A DNA stretch of 64,000 nt, from contig CAZYTM010000001.1 of NCBI GenBank assembly GCA_964649725.1, positions 806,001-870,000 on the forward strand, in the 5' to 3' direction. This document shows, piece by piece, positions 25,569 through 34,537 of this stretch. The DNA is from CAZYTM01 sp964649725 (GTDB lineage: Bacteria > Desulfobacterota > Desulfuromonadia > Geobacterales > Geobacteraceae). The notes beneath the pieces were generated by a model. The model was not told the DNA's origin, did not search any database, and was given only the letters and a program-made list of their open reading frames with translations. Numbering within the stretch: position 1 is the stretch's first letter; the number at the start of each line of letters is the position of its first letter. Made by a program: the position numbers and the translations under genes.

Positions 25569-26900
25569 ATGAAGAAATTTGCAAAGTATCTGGTACCAGC
25601 CATGCTGGTCGGTATGGTAATGCTGCTTGCCGGTTGCGGCGACACAGTCGTCTCCAACGACAAGAGTGCCGGCGTTTACGGCACCCTGCAGGGTAAAATC
25701 ATGGATGCCACCACTGGTGCAGCCATAACAGACACCACCCAGGGGGACACCAAGGTCTACCTCATCAAGGGTACCCAGCAGATTCCTGCTGACAAGCTTA
25801 ATACCTTTGTCCCGACAGGCAGCACACTGGTCCCTGGTGAGTATGCCATCAGTAACATCCCGGTCACCAAAGGTACGATTAATGGTGCTGCTGGTTCGCA
25901 AAATGCCTATTATAAAGTCGTGGTCACCAAGACCGGCTACCAGCCGTTTGAAGCGGAATTCTGCTTTGACGGTACTTATGCTGTAACTGCCAACGGCACT
26001 CTGAAAGATACCGCCTACAACAAGATCGGCAATATCTATCTCTTCCCGCTCGGCTCAACTGCCCCTGACTATACCGTCACCGTCAAGTATGACAACCTCC
26101 CAGTAAGTGGCGCCACGGTTCTCCTCCAGCAGGTAATCGACACTAACGAAGCTACTGCCATTGCACAGACGACTGTCACCAACTTTGGTCTTACCGGCGG
26201 CTTTGACACCAATCGGCTCATGGCAAGCAAAGGGCTCTATCCGTCGATTTCCGCCACTACCGATGCTAACGGGCAGGTGGTCTTCGCAGGGACCAGCCTC
26301 GTCCTCGGCGGCGGCTATCAGCCGATCGTCCTGCCGGTCAAGTCTGCTGCCAATGTCCAGCTTGCCAAGACCGCAGGCGCCGCTTTTGTTGTTGGCAAGT
26401 ATATGGGTGCAGGCTCAATGCCTTCCCAGATCAGCCAGACGATTACTATGAATGACCTCGTAGCTGGTGACAATACCTCCGGCCTCTATATCGCATCCAT
26501 GTCCCCAACTACTGGCTATCTGAGCACCGGTGTTCTGACTATCACCTTTAACCGTCCGGTCACCCTGAATGGGGTCACCTCGACTTCAACCACCGGCTAT
26601 GGCTTTGCCGCCGCTCTCACCAATAACACTACGGCAACCCTTAATGCCCTTACTGCTACAACCAAGCCGGTCATCTCATCGCTCTCTACCGATGGTCTTA
26701 CCTTGACCCTGACGCCGAGTTTTGCGACGGCAGCACTGGCAACCGAATACAACCTCTTTATCACCTATGCTGACGGGACTGCCACGGTTAGCCCGGTTGG
26801 ACGTCCTGACTTGACCTACGGAGTCTTTAGCAATCTGAGGGTCGGACCCGCCGGTGCAGTTCCGAGCGGCCAGGTAAATATGATCGGTCCTCGTCCATAA
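25569..26900 (+). CDS. outer-membrane lipoprotein with beta-sandwich repeats, unknown function
   Basis: 443 aa from the ATG at 25569, preceded by AAGGAGGAAGAAG. Lipoprotein signal: MKKFAKYLVPAMLVGMVMLL then AGC, lipidated Cys at residue 23. The mature protein is Thr/Gly/Ala-rich and beta-strand-rich. Residues ~35-145 look like a carboxypeptidase-regulatory-like or Ig-like fold (VYGTLQGKIMDATTGAAITD, GEYAISNIPVT, YYKVVVTKTGYQPFEAE). ~170-260 repeats the pattern (YTVTVKYDNLPVSGATVLLQ). ~320-430 resembles a bacterial Ig-like domain (SPTTGYLSTGVLTITFNRPV). No catalytic motif seen. Surface display or adhesion is speculative. Confidence 0.75.
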   Translation: MKKFAKYLVPAMLVGMVMLLAGCGDTVVSNDKSAGVYGTLQGKIMDATTGAAITDTTQGDTKVYLIKGTQQIPADKLNTFVPTGSTLVPGEYAISNIPVTKGTINGAAGSQNAYYKVVVTKTGYQPFEAEFCFDGTYAVTANGTLKDTAYNKIGNIYLFPLGSTAPDYTVTVKYDNLPVSGATVLLQQVIDTNEATAIAQTTVTNFGLTGGFDTNRLMASKGLYPSISATTDANGQVVFAGTSLVLGGGYQPIVLPVKSAANVQLAKTAGAAFVVGKYMGAGSMPSQISQTITMNDLVAGDNTSGLYIASMSPTTGYLSTGVLTITFNRPVTLNGVTSTSTTGYGFAAALTNNTTATLNALTATTKPVISSLSTDGLTLTLTPSFATAALATEYNLFITYADGTATVSPVGRPDLTYGVFSNLRVGPAGAVPSGQVNMIGPRP

Positions 26901-26918
26901 TCTCGCAAGCCGAGCTTT

Positions 26919-26944
26919 CGGGGAGGGGTAAAAGCCCCTCCCCG
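26919..26944 (+). other. strong hairpin after the lipoprotein gene
   Basis: 10-bp GC stem (26919-26928 with 26935-26944), 6-nt loop TAAAAG, no T run behind it. It may protect the 3' end or attenuate read-through into the beta-barrel gene rather than terminate fully. Confidence 0.55.
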
Positions 26945-27023
26945 GTTGTAAGGCAAGCCTAACCTTGGCAGCCGTGGTCTCTACTGCGGCTGATTTAGAT
27001 GTCATTCGAAGGGAGGTGTGAGA

Positions 27024-27683
27024 ATGAGGATGAAAGGCATACGTGCCATTACACTGCTTCTCTCTTTGCTGGTCTGCTCTGCGGCACAAGCTGCAGCAAT
27101 CGGCAAGGGGGCGAGCGAGATTACCGGCGACTTCAATATCTCCTACGAGCATACTGAAGTAGGGAGTTACCGGTCTACCTCTGGATTAGATTCACCGAAG
27201 ACGCAGAGCGATGCCTTGAGCGGGACCCTGCGGGTAGGCTATGGCTACTTCCTGACTGATGCAGTACAGTTAGGCAGTACCATTTCGGAGACCATAACAT
27301 CCACCAAGCCATTTGTAGAGAATGAACTGAATTCTTTTACCCAGGATACCTATACATTCAACCTGGACCTATTCGCCCGCTATCATTTCTACAAAAAAGG
27401 GTCGGTATTTGTCCCTTATGTCGGGGCACAGGCCGGCTGGATAAACTACTACCAGAAGCAGAAAGAGACAGTTGGCGGTACCACTTCCAATGTCGGCAGA
27501 AATGGTAACGCCATCTCCTATGGCGGCATGGCAGGGGTGAAGTATTTCCTGGACGAAAATACCTCGCTAAATGCCGAAATGAACTATCGGCGTTATGATA
27601 TCGACCTGGGCAAAGATGCTCCAACCGCTACACATGATGTACTGAAATGGTTGATCGGTCTTTCTTACTATTTTGGTAAATAG
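27024..27683 (+). CDS. outer-membrane beta-barrel protein (OmpW/OMP_b-brl-like)
   Basis: 219 aa. GGGAGG at 27011-27016 selects the ATG at 27024. Signal peptide ~1-24 (IRAITLLLSLLVCSAAQA). The mature part shows about eight amphipathic strands (LRVGYGYFLTDAVQLG, FNLDLFARYHFYKKGSVFVP, PYVGAQAGWINYY, GMAGVKYFLDENTSLNAEMN) and ends in LIGLSYYFGK, close to the usual aromatic C-terminal signature. Small eight-stranded barrel by inference. Ends at a strong terminator; probably co-expressed with the lipoprotein. Confidence 0.8.
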   Translation: MRMKGIRAITLLLSLLVCSAAQAAAIGKGASEITGDFNISYEHTEVGSYRSTSGLDSPKTQSDALSGTLRVGYGYFLTDAVQLGSTISETITSTKPFVENELNSFTQDTYTFNLDLFARYHFYKKGSVFVPYVGAQAGWINYYQKQKETVGGTTSNVGRNGNAISYGGMAGVKYFLDENTSLNAEMNYRRYDIDLGKDAPTATHDVLKWLIGLSYYFGK

Positions 27684-27694
27684 AATTCATCTAT

Positions 27695-27732
27695 ATCCCC
27701 GGACCGGTTCTACTGGTCCGGGGATTTTTTTT
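27695..27732 (+). terminator. rho-independent terminator
   Basis: 11-bp stem (27695-27705 with 27715-27725), 9-nt loop, run of eight T. Confidence 0.93.
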
Positions 27733-27836
27733 GTTTGTCCCTTCCCCGGAGAATTGATACTATAAAATCCCCAAAGTTTAAGACAGGTAAGGATTAAAAC
27801 CAAGAATCTAACCTCTACTGCAACAAAGGAGCCGGC

Positions 27837-29003
27837 ATGTCTCCAGTGACAGTATGCAAAAATCTCCTTGGCATTTTAATGATTCTCTCCGGTATGGCAA
27901 TCCCTGCCGCTGCTGAAATTCTCAAGGATCTGGAGAAGGTGACTGTGGTAGGGAGGGTGGCTGCCGATCAGGCTGATCCGAAAGGGGGGGCTCTCAAGGA
28001 GGCGTTCCGTATCGCTGTAGAGCAGGCGGTCGGTTTCCAGGTGAAGAGCGAGTCCCTGGTGCAGAACTCCCAGCTGATCAGTGACCGGATCCTGGTCAAG
28101 GCAGAAGGGTATGTCAAAAAGTGGAGCGTACTGCGGGAAGGTCGGGAAGGGGACCAGTATGTTACCGAGATAACCGCTCAGGTCCACCGGGGGATGCTGA
28201 ACAAGGACCTTTTTCTCAATGGGATAGATGTGCAGCAGGTCTATGACTGGATCGGCAAGCCACGGCTGCTGGTGCTGATCAATGATAACGTGGACGGCAA
28301 GAACTCCCTTACCTCAGTTGCCAGGGCCGAGGTGGAGAGCCTCTTCAAGGCGAAGGGGGTGATGGTGCTGAGCAACGAACAGCTGCAGAAGATTCAGCAG
28401 CGGGACGTGCAGCTGGCCTTTGATCGCCCGGACAAGGCGGCTGCGCTCGGCAAACGCTTCGGCGCCGAGATAGTGATTGTCGGCACCTGTCTGGCCCAGT
28501 TCAGCCGGGAACTCGACATCGCCGGTTTTAAACAGGTATTCTATACTGCTCAGCTCGATGCCAAAGCTTATCGCACCTCCAATGCCGAGATCCTTATGGC
28601 CAAGGTCTACAGCGAGACGCCGGGGGAGAACGACACCAGTGCCATGGGGAAAAAGGATGCAGCGCAACGGGCAATCCAGAACATTGTCCGGATTTCTGCC
28701 AGGGATATCGTTTTCCAGGTAGTCAAACATTGGTCAGAGGGCCTTTCCAAGGGATCGACCTATCAGTTCATCATCTCCGGCGTGAAGGGCAGCGAAACAA
28801 CTGCCCTGGAGAAATATCTGGCGAACCTGCCGGATGTGTTGAATGTCTTCCGCCGCAGCTACAATCGCGGTACTGCCGAGATCGAGGTGGAGTGCAACGC
28901 CCCCCAGTCAAGCCTGGTTGAGGCGTTGGAGAACTACAAGGGAGTAGCTCTGACGCTGGTGAGTGAAGAGCCTTACCGGATCTCTTTCGAGAAAGCGAAA
29001 TGA
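27837..29003 (+). CDS. FlgT-like envelope protein
   Basis: 388 aa. Signal peptide ~1-26 (LGILMILSGMAIPAAA). Residues ~35-125 (VTVVGRVAADQADPKGGALK, EAFRIAVEQAVGFQVKSESL, ILVKAEGYVKKWSVLREG) match the FlgT N-terminal domain. Residues ~140-260 (PRLLVLINDN, AEVESLFKAKGVMVLSNEQL, KRFGAEIVIVGTCLAQFS) match the FlgT/CsgG-like middle domain. The C-terminal ~110 residues (YQFIISGVKGSETTALEKYL, VFRRSYNRGTAEIEVECNA) form a further small alpha/beta domain. RBS AGGAG at ~27825. FlgT supports the flagellar basal body, but no flagellar genes are near; the stop overlaps the next gene by 4 bp, pairing it with the WD40 protein. Confidence 0.75.
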   Translation: MSPVTVCKNLLGILMILSGMAIPAAAEILKDLEKVTVVGRVAADQADPKGGALKEAFRIAVEQAVGFQVKSESLVQNSQLISDRILVKAEGYVKKWSVLREGREGDQYVTEITAQVHRGMLNKDLFLNGIDVQQVYDWIGKPRLLVLINDNVDGKNSLTSVARAEVESLFKAKGVMVLSNEQLQKIQQRDVQLAFDRPDKAAALGKRFGAEIVIVGTCLAQFSRELDIAGFKQVFYTAQLDAKAYRTSNAEILMAKVYSETPGENDTSAMGKKDAAQRAIQNIVRISARDIVFQVVKHWSEGLSKGSTYQFIISGVKGSETTALEKYLANLPDVLNVFRRSYNRGTAEIEVECNAPQSSLVEALENYKGVALTLVSEEPYRISFEKAK

Positions 29004-30559
29004 TACAGATGGTCAATTATTTGTGGCAAAGCTGTAGTTATTCAGGGAGAGGGGGAGTCAAGAGCGTTGCTAAATTCCTGACCCTCTTTGCCATTCTTCT
29101 GTTCCCCGTCACTATTGCCAGACCGGCCGTGGCCGCTAACCGGCTGCTGGACAAGGCCGGCAAGGGGACGGTGATGGTGGTCTTTATCAGCAAGAAGGGT
29201 GGGGAGGATTATCTTGACTATGCCGAGAATATCCTCAAGGAGAGGCTGAAGAACAGCGGTTTCAGAGTCATGAACCCGGAACTGGCGGAGAAGGTGAAGA
29301 AAGACCGGCTGCTGCTGGAGGCGATAAAAAATGCCAATGCAACCGCCATGGCAAAGATCAGTACCTCCTACGGTGCCGACCTGCTCTTGCGGGGGAGCGT
29401 AGGCGTTGAGAGCCAGGAGAAGCTGGGGTCCTGGGAGGGGAACGCTTCCCTGTCGGTTATTGCCATAGATACCGCGACCGGCGAGGAGATCGAAACCCTC
29501 TCCAGCGAGCCGATGGGTACACTGGATAATCCAGCCCCGCTGGAGGACTCGTCGGTGGCGGCCAAACAGATAGCGATCAGGAAAGGTATCGATAACCTGC
29601 TGCAGAAGATGGGGGTGGCAGCCGAAGTTATCTCTTCGCTTACCAGCATCTCGCCGCAGTTTCATGCTGCCCTGCCGACCGGTGCCGGAGTGGTGCGGGG
29701 GATCGCCTTCAGTCCGAACAGTAAGCTGGTGGCAGCTGCCTGCAAGGGTGCGGTGAAGATCTGGGATACGAACGGCACCCTGTTGAAGAGTATTGAAGAT
29801 TACGGCGGCAAAGCGACCAATCTCGCTTTCAGCAAGGAAGGCGATATCCTGGCTGTCACCACCACCAAGGGGCGGATAGGCCTTTGGAAATGGCAGACAG
29901 CAACGCTGGTCCGGGAGCTGAAAGAGCATGATGACGGCGCCTGGTCCCTCGATTTCAGCCCGGATGGCCGTCTGCTGGCCAGTGGCGGCGGCGACGGCAG
30001 GCTGATGCTCTGGGATGTGGCGAGCGGCCGGAAGATCTGTGAAATAAAGGCCCATACCGAGAAGGTCCACTCGCTATCCTTCGATGCCCAGGGACGACAT
30101 GTGATGACCGCCAGCGATGACCTCACCATCAAGTTCTGGGATGTCAACACCCGTAAGGAGGTGCGCGCCTTTGCCGAGCCGATGGATAAGCTGGTGACCG
30201 CCTCCTGCAGTCTCGACCGGAGTCTCATCGCTTACGCTGCCAAGACGATAGATATAGATCTGCTCCGGAAAAAAAGGGTCGACAGGAAGTATATCCGCTT
30301 ACGTGACTCTGCCACCGGCCGGGACCTGTTCACTTTCGAGGGGCATAACAAGGATATCACCTCGGTGGCGTTCTTCCCGGGGCGTCGTTTCCTGGTGTCG
30401 GCTGCCGAAGACCGGACAGTGAAGATATGGGACGTGGAGAAGCGGGGGGAGGTGACTTCACTGGAGCAGACCGAGGTTATCTATGTCGTGGCTGTCAGCC
30501 GGGATGGCAAGTGGCTTGCTGCCGGCGGCAGTGAACTGCTGCTCTGGAGGATGAAATAG
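29000..30559 (+). CDS. exported CsgG/FlgT-like domain fused to WD40 beta-propeller
   Basis: 519 aa. A signal segment lies at ~23-45 (FLTLFAILLFPVTIARPAVA) after a long N-region; the true start could be the ATG at 29009. Residues ~55-215 form a CsgG/FlgT-like alpha/beta domain (GTVMVVFISKK, LKERLKNSGFRVMNPELAEK, SYGADLLLRGSVGVESQEK). Residues ~220-519 hold six to seven WD40 blades, for example AWSLDFSPDGRLLASGGGDG with LMLWDVASG, and VHSLSFDAQG with IKFWDVNTR. The order mimics TolB (alpha/beta domain then propeller). ATGA overlap with the FlgT-like gene suggests a complex. Function unknown; periplasmic location inferred. Confidence 0.78.
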   Translation: MIQMVNYLWQSCSYSGRGGVKSVAKFLTLFAILLFPVTIARPAVAANRLLDKAGKGTVMVVFISKKGGEDYLDYAENILKERLKNSGFRVMNPELAEKVKKDRLLLEAIKNANATAMAKISTSYGADLLLRGSVGVESQEKLGSWEGNASLSVIAIDTATGEEIETLSSEPMGTLDNPAPLEDSSVAAKQIAIRKGIDNLLQKMGVAAEVISSLTSISPQFHAALPTGAGVVRGIAFSPNSKLVAAACKGAVKIWDTNGTLLKSIEDYGGKATNLAFSKEGDILAVTTTKGRIGLWKWQTATLVRELKEHDDGAWSLDFSPDGRLLASGGGDGRLMLWDVASGRKICEIKAHTEKVHSLSFDAQGRHVMTASDDLTIKFWDVNTRKEVRAFAEPMDKLVTASCSLDRSLIAYAAKTIDIDLLRKKRVDRKYIRLRDSATGRDLFTFEGHNKDITSVAFFPGRRFLVSAAEDRTVKIWDVEKRGEVTSLEQTEVIYVVAVSRDGKWLAAGGSELLLWRMK

Positions 30560-30563
30560 CAAT

Positions 30564-31289
30564 ATGAGCGACCAGACAATACTGATAACCGCTGCCACCC
30601 GTGCTGAACTGGAACTGCTGCTCCGCTATAGTGGTGCCAGACCATTGCCAGATGTCAAGTTTCCGGCTGTCAGCCGCGGCACCCTCGGCCACCGTGAACT
30701 GCTGCTGGCTGTCACCGGCCTGGGGAAGGTGAATACTGCTGCAGCTCTGGCAGTGCTGCTGGAGCGATATCAGCCGGAATTGCTCATCAACACCGGCTGT
30801 GGCGGCGCCTATGTCGGCAGTGGCCTGAACGTGGGTGATATAGCTGTAGCTTCGGCGGAATTTTTCGGTGACGAAGGGGTACTGACGCCGGAGGGCTGGC
30901 TGGGGGTCGACGCCATCGCCATACCGGTCGTGGAAAGGAACGGGCAGCGTTATTTCAACGAATTCCCCCTCTCCATCAATGCTGCGGAAAAGGCGATGCA
31001 CCTGGGGCTTGCGCTCGGCTTCACCATGCAGCGGGGGCATTTTGTCACTCTCTCCACCTGCAGCGGTACAGCTGCCCGGGGGGAGGAGCTGGCCAGCAGG
31101 TTCGGTGGGATCTGCGAGAACATGGAAGGTGCTGCCGTAGCACAGGTGGCGCTGATTTACGGGGTCGACTGCCTGGAGATACGGGGTATCAGCAACATGG
31201 TAGAAGCTCGCGATCTCTCCAGATGGGACATCCCGCTGGCTGTTGAACGGGCCCAGCGATTGCTGCTCAAGCTGCTGGAGGAGTTATGA
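30564..31289 (+). CDS. mqnB: futalosine hydrolase
   Basis: 241 aa, nucleoside phosphorylase fold. It cleaves futalosine to hypoxanthine and dehypoxanthinylfutalosine in the futalosine menaquinone pathway. ITGLGKVNTAAAL-type (VTGLGKVNTAAAL), INTGCGGAY, ENMEGAAVAQVALIYGVDCL and EIRGISNMVEARD carry the nucleoside-binding Glu/Met/Glu and catalytic Asp/Asn region. The ATG follows GGAGG. It overlaps mqnD by 4 bp, fixing the pathway assignment over MTA/SAH nucleosidase. Confidence 0.93.
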   Translation: MSDQTILITAATRAELELLLRYSGARPLPDVKFPAVSRGTLGHRELLLAVTGLGKVNTAAALAVLLERYQPELLINTGCGGAYVGSGLNVGDIAVASAEFFGDEGVLTPEGWLGVDAIAIPVVERNGQRYFNEFPLSINAAEKAMHLGLALGFTMQRGHFVTLSTCSGTAARGEELASRFGGICENMEGAAVAQVALIYGVDCLEIRGISNMVEARDLSRWDIPLAVERAQRLLLKLLEEL

Positions 31290-32137
31290 CGATGCCGGCC
31301 TTGACCCTTGGCTACTCCCCCTGCCCTAACGATACCTTCATCTTTTATGCTCTGGCCCATGGCCGGGTAGCCTGTCGTGCCGGCAAGATCATCGAGCGTC
31401 TGGAGGATGTAGAGACCTTGAACAGGCTTGCCCTGGCCGGGGAGCTCGATATCAGCAAGGTCTCCTATCATCTGTTCGGGCATATCCGCAAAGATTACTG
31501 CCTGCTCCGCTCTGGCGGCGCCCTGGGGCGCGGCTGCGGGCCGCTGCTGATCGCCAGAAAGCAACTCGCTCTGGCAGAGCTGGTTGGCCGACCGATCGCC
31601 ATCCCTGGCCGCTATACCACTGCAGCCCTGCTGCTCAGGCTCTGCGCCCCGCAGCTCGACAATCTGGTCGAAATCCCCTTTCATCAGATCATGGGGGCCC
31701 TGGAGCGAGGGGAGGTCGCAGCCGGGGTGATAATCCATGAATCGCGTTTCACTTACTCTGACCATGGGCTGGTCCAGCTGCTCGACCTCGGCGCCTGGTG
31801 GGAGAGAGAGACCGGCCAGCCGATTCCGCTCGGGGGGATAGTGGCAAAACGCTCCCTCGGAGTACAAGTTGTCAGTGCCATAGATGCAGCATTGACTGCC
31901 AGCGTGGCTTACGGGTTCGCCCATCGCTCTGAAGCGCAAGGGTACATCCGCAGCCATTCCCAGGAGATGAGTGAGGAGGTCTGCGCTGCCCACATTAATC
32001 TCTACGTCAATGATTTTTCCCTCGACCTTGGCCCGGCCGGCGAGGCTGCTGTAACCACCCTCCTTAACCGGGCCGAAGCGCTCGGGCTGATCCCATCCTC
32101 AGTAGAATCGCTCTTTCTTTCCCCTAAAGCTTCCTGA
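31286..32137 (+). CDS. mqnD: 1,4-dihydroxy-6-naphthoate synthase
   Basis: 283 aa, periplasmic-binding-protein-like fold used as an enzyme. It converts cyclic dehypoxanthinylfutalosine to 1,4-dihydroxy-6-naphthoate. TLGYSPCPNDTFIFYALAHG is the family N-terminus, with DISKVSYHLFGHI, GPLLIARK, IPGRYTTAALLLRL and AAGVIIHESRFTY (active-site His) following. mqnA, mqnC and mqnE are not in the window. Menaquinone is the quinone of anaerobic respiration in this group. Confidence 0.95.
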   Translation: MTMPALTLGYSPCPNDTFIFYALAHGRVACRAGKIIERLEDVETLNRLALAGELDISKVSYHLFGHIRKDYCLLRSGGALGRGCGPLLIARKQLALAELVGRPIAIPGRYTTAALLLRLCAPQLDNLVEIPFHQIMGALERGEVAAGVIIHESRFTYSDHGLVQLLDLGAWWERETGQPIPLGGIVAKRSLGVQVVSAIDAALTASVAYGFAHRSEAQGYIRSHSQEMSEEVCAAHINLYVNDFSLDLGPAGEAAVTTLLNRAEALGLIPSSVESLFLSPKAS

Positions 32138-32252
32138 AATTTGAACCGAAGAGAGCAGTACAGCCAATGTATGCAGGGATAATATTGTCCGCAGCATAGT
32201 TGGTGCATCAAGTTGCAGTATCTGCCAGTTCCGGATACCGGGGAGGATTTTA

Positions 32253-34487
32253 GTGGCCTGGGGAAAAAATTCACATTCCCTTTATCTGCTCGGCATCGGC
32301 CTTGGCGCTGCAGCCTGGTTGCTGGACGCCTTTGTGGACGCCTTTTTTCTCGGCGGAGGGAGCTTGCAGACCCAGCTGCTCCACCCTGCGGCTCCGGAAA
32401 CGTGGATGCGTATCTTCATCATGGTGCTCTTCGTGATTTTCAGTGTCATAGCCGGCCGGTTAAGCAGTCGGCGGCATGGGGCGGAACAGCAGCTGAAGGA
32501 GTCGCATCAGCTCTGGGACAGGGTTCTGGACTCTATCCCGGATGCCGTTGCCGTAATCGATGTCAGGGATTTCCGGATCGTCTCTGCAAATGCCAGGTAT
32601 GTCAGCGATGTCGGCGAGTCGAGCGATGCTGTCCTGGGGAGATGCTGTTACGAAGTAGCCCATGGCAGCATCAGACCATGCGGGCCGCCTGAACTCTCCT
32701 GCCCGCTCATGGAGACACTGGCAACAGGAAGGCTGGCTGTTGCCGAGCATCTCCATTACGGTGCAACCGGAGAGGAGCATTGCGAGGAGGTCTCTACCCT
32801 GCCGCTGCTTGATGAGACCGGTGCCATAATTAAAGTCATCCATATCTCCCGTGACATCAGTCGTCGCAAAGAGGCTGAAACTGCCATGCAACGGTCGGAA
32901 AATCTCTACCGGACCATCTTTGAAAATACCGGTACAGCCATGGTAATCATCGCCAAGAGCGGGTTGATAACCAGGGCCAACCTTGAATTTGCCAGACTTT
33001 CCGGCGTGTCACGAGGAATAGTCGAGCAACATAAGCGTTGGGAATATTTTTTTGTTGAGGAAGAGCATTCAAGGATCAGAGAATATCTGCAAAGTAGCGA
33101 CGAACAGCAAAAGTATCTTGAAAGCAGTTTCGTCGGTATTGATGGCGAGCTGCGCGAAGTCAGACTGACGGTTGCCAGAATCCCCGATACCTGCAGCGCT
33201 ATCATGGCTATCCTCGATGTCACAGAGAGCAATCGGGCCGAAGCGGCACTGCGCAACAGCGAGGCAAATCTGGCCAAGGCGCAGCAGATAGCCCATATCG
33301 GCAGCTGGGAATGGGAGCTTGCAGTCGACAAGATCAGCTGGTCCACTGAGGTTTATCGCATCATGGGGTTCCCCCCTGAGGCAATCACCCCGACCTACGA
33401 ACTCTTTATCAGCCTGGTCCATCCTGCTGACCGGGAGATGGTGAACAGGTCGATAAATGAGGCTCTGTACAGCCAGAAGCTGTTTGACCTGGAGCACCGG
33501 ATCATCTTGTCGAATTTAGCGGAACGGCTGGTCCACCAGCAGGGGGAGGTGGTCTATGACGCGGCAGGCCTGCCGCTCAGAATGGTCGGTACGGTATCGG
33601 ACATCAGCGACAGAAAGCGGGTGGAGCAGGCATTAAAGCTGTCGGAGGAGAAATTTTACAAGGCATTCAATAACAGTCCTGACTGGATGACTTTGAGCCG
33701 GGCCGCAGACGGCCTGTATATAGAGGTGAACGATACCTTCCTGGAGATCACCGGTTACAGTCGTGACGAGGTGATCGGCCGGACCTCGCTGGGGCTAGGC
33801 ATCTGGAGCAATCCGGAGGTGCGGAGCCGGATGCTGAAGCTGCTTGATGAATTTGGCCGGATCCGCAATTATGAGATATCCATCCGTACCAAGGAGGGGG
33901 AGATGCGCATCATGCGCTGGTCAGCGGATATCATGGAGTATAACGGCGAGGCCTGTCTGATCGCAACTGCACGCGACATTACCGAGCAAAAACAGCTGGA
34001 ACAGGAGGTTCTGGCGAGTCAGGCCCAACTCTACCGCAAGCACGAGGAGCTGAAGCGGCTCTTTGCCGACCTGGAAAGCGATCGAATGGAGTGGGTACGG
34101 ACCATCGACTGCCTCGGTGACATGGTGGTGCTGGCAGATGGCGAGGGGCGGATCAAAAGGTGTAATCAGGCCTTCCTCGAGTTTGTCGGCCTCGACCGGC
34201 AGGCGGCATTGGGTCGTGAATGGGGGGCGCTGTTTGTGGAACAGCAGCTGGTGAGCAACGCCATCTTTGACCAGGGTATCGAGCTGCAGCACGAGCCGAC
34301 CGGACGCTGGTATGTCTTCAGCACCTACCCCTTTCAGAACAAGGAGCTTGGCTCTGTCTCCGGGACAGTAATAATCATGCATGACATTACCGAGTTGAAG
34401 CAGGTCTCGACGCAGCTTGCTCTGGTGAGCCGGCAACTGCATGAGGGGTCGGACGACTGCCGGTTGAAGGTGGTAGGAGATAGCTGA
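32253..34487 (+). CDS. membrane-anchored multi-PAS protein without kinase domain
   Basis: 744 aa, GTG start with GGGAGG at 32241-32246. Two membrane helices (~10-32 and ~53-70), then five PAS domains: ~86-200 (with Cys-rich CYEVAHGSIRPCGPPELSCP), ~217-325, ~335-450 (GSWEWELAVDKISWSTEVYR, PAS fold 3), ~460-575 and ~613-725, the last two separated by a coiled coil. The chain stops after DITELKQVSTQLALVSRQLH, exactly where its relatives continue into a kinase core. The last PAS and linker resemble those of the kinase at 37668-39797. Either a kinase that lost its output or a dedicated sensor that feeds the adjacent kinases. First gene of the signalling cluster. Confidence 0.8.
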   Translation: MAWGKNSHSLYLLGIGLGAAAWLLDAFVDAFFLGGGSLQTQLLHPAAPETWMRIFIMVLFVIFSVIAGRLSSRRHGAEQQLKESHQLWDRVLDSIPDAVAVIDVRDFRIVSANARYVSDVGESSDAVLGRCCYEVAHGSIRPCGPPELSCPLMETLATGRLAVAEHLHYGATGEEHCEEVSTLPLLDETGAIIKVIHISRDISRRKEAETAMQRSENLYRTIFENTGTAMVIIAKSGLITRANLEFARLSGVSRGIVEQHKRWEYFFVEEEHSRIREYLQSSDEQQKYLESSFVGIDGELREVRLTVARIPDTCSAIMAILDVTESNRAEAALRNSEANLAKAQQIAHIGSWEWELAVDKISWSTEVYRIMGFPPEAITPTYELFISLVHPADREMVNRSINEALYSQKLFDLEHRIILSNLAERLVHQQGEVVYDAAGLPLRMVGTVSDISDRKRVEQALKLSEEKFYKAFNNSPDWMTLSRAADGLYIEVNDTFLEITGYSRDEVIGRTSLGLGIWSNPEVRSRMLKLLDEFGRIRNYEISIRTKEGEMRIMRWSADIMEYNGEACLIATARDITEQKQLEQEVLASQAQLYRKHEELKRLFADLESDRMEWVRTIDCLGDMVVLADGEGRIKRCNQAFLEFVGLDRQAALGREWGALFVEQQLVSNAIFDQGIELQHEPTGRWYVFSTYPFQNKELGSVSGTVIIMHDITELKQVSTQLALVSRQLHEGSDDCRLKVVGDS

Positions 34488-34537
34488 AGTCAAGCAGAGA
34501 GTTCGCAGAGGCCGATTGCGAACAAGGGGTGTGCAAT

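Noticed and set aside
29042..30070. 342-codon minus-strand frame opposite the WD40 gene
   Set aside because: Shadow of a repeat-rich sense gene; His/Gln/Leu-rich nonsense-like product without domains.
32201..32216. Sigma54-like promoter (TGGTGC ... TTGC) before the multi-PAS gene
   Set aside because: The distance between the GG and GC elements is one base too long for sigma54.
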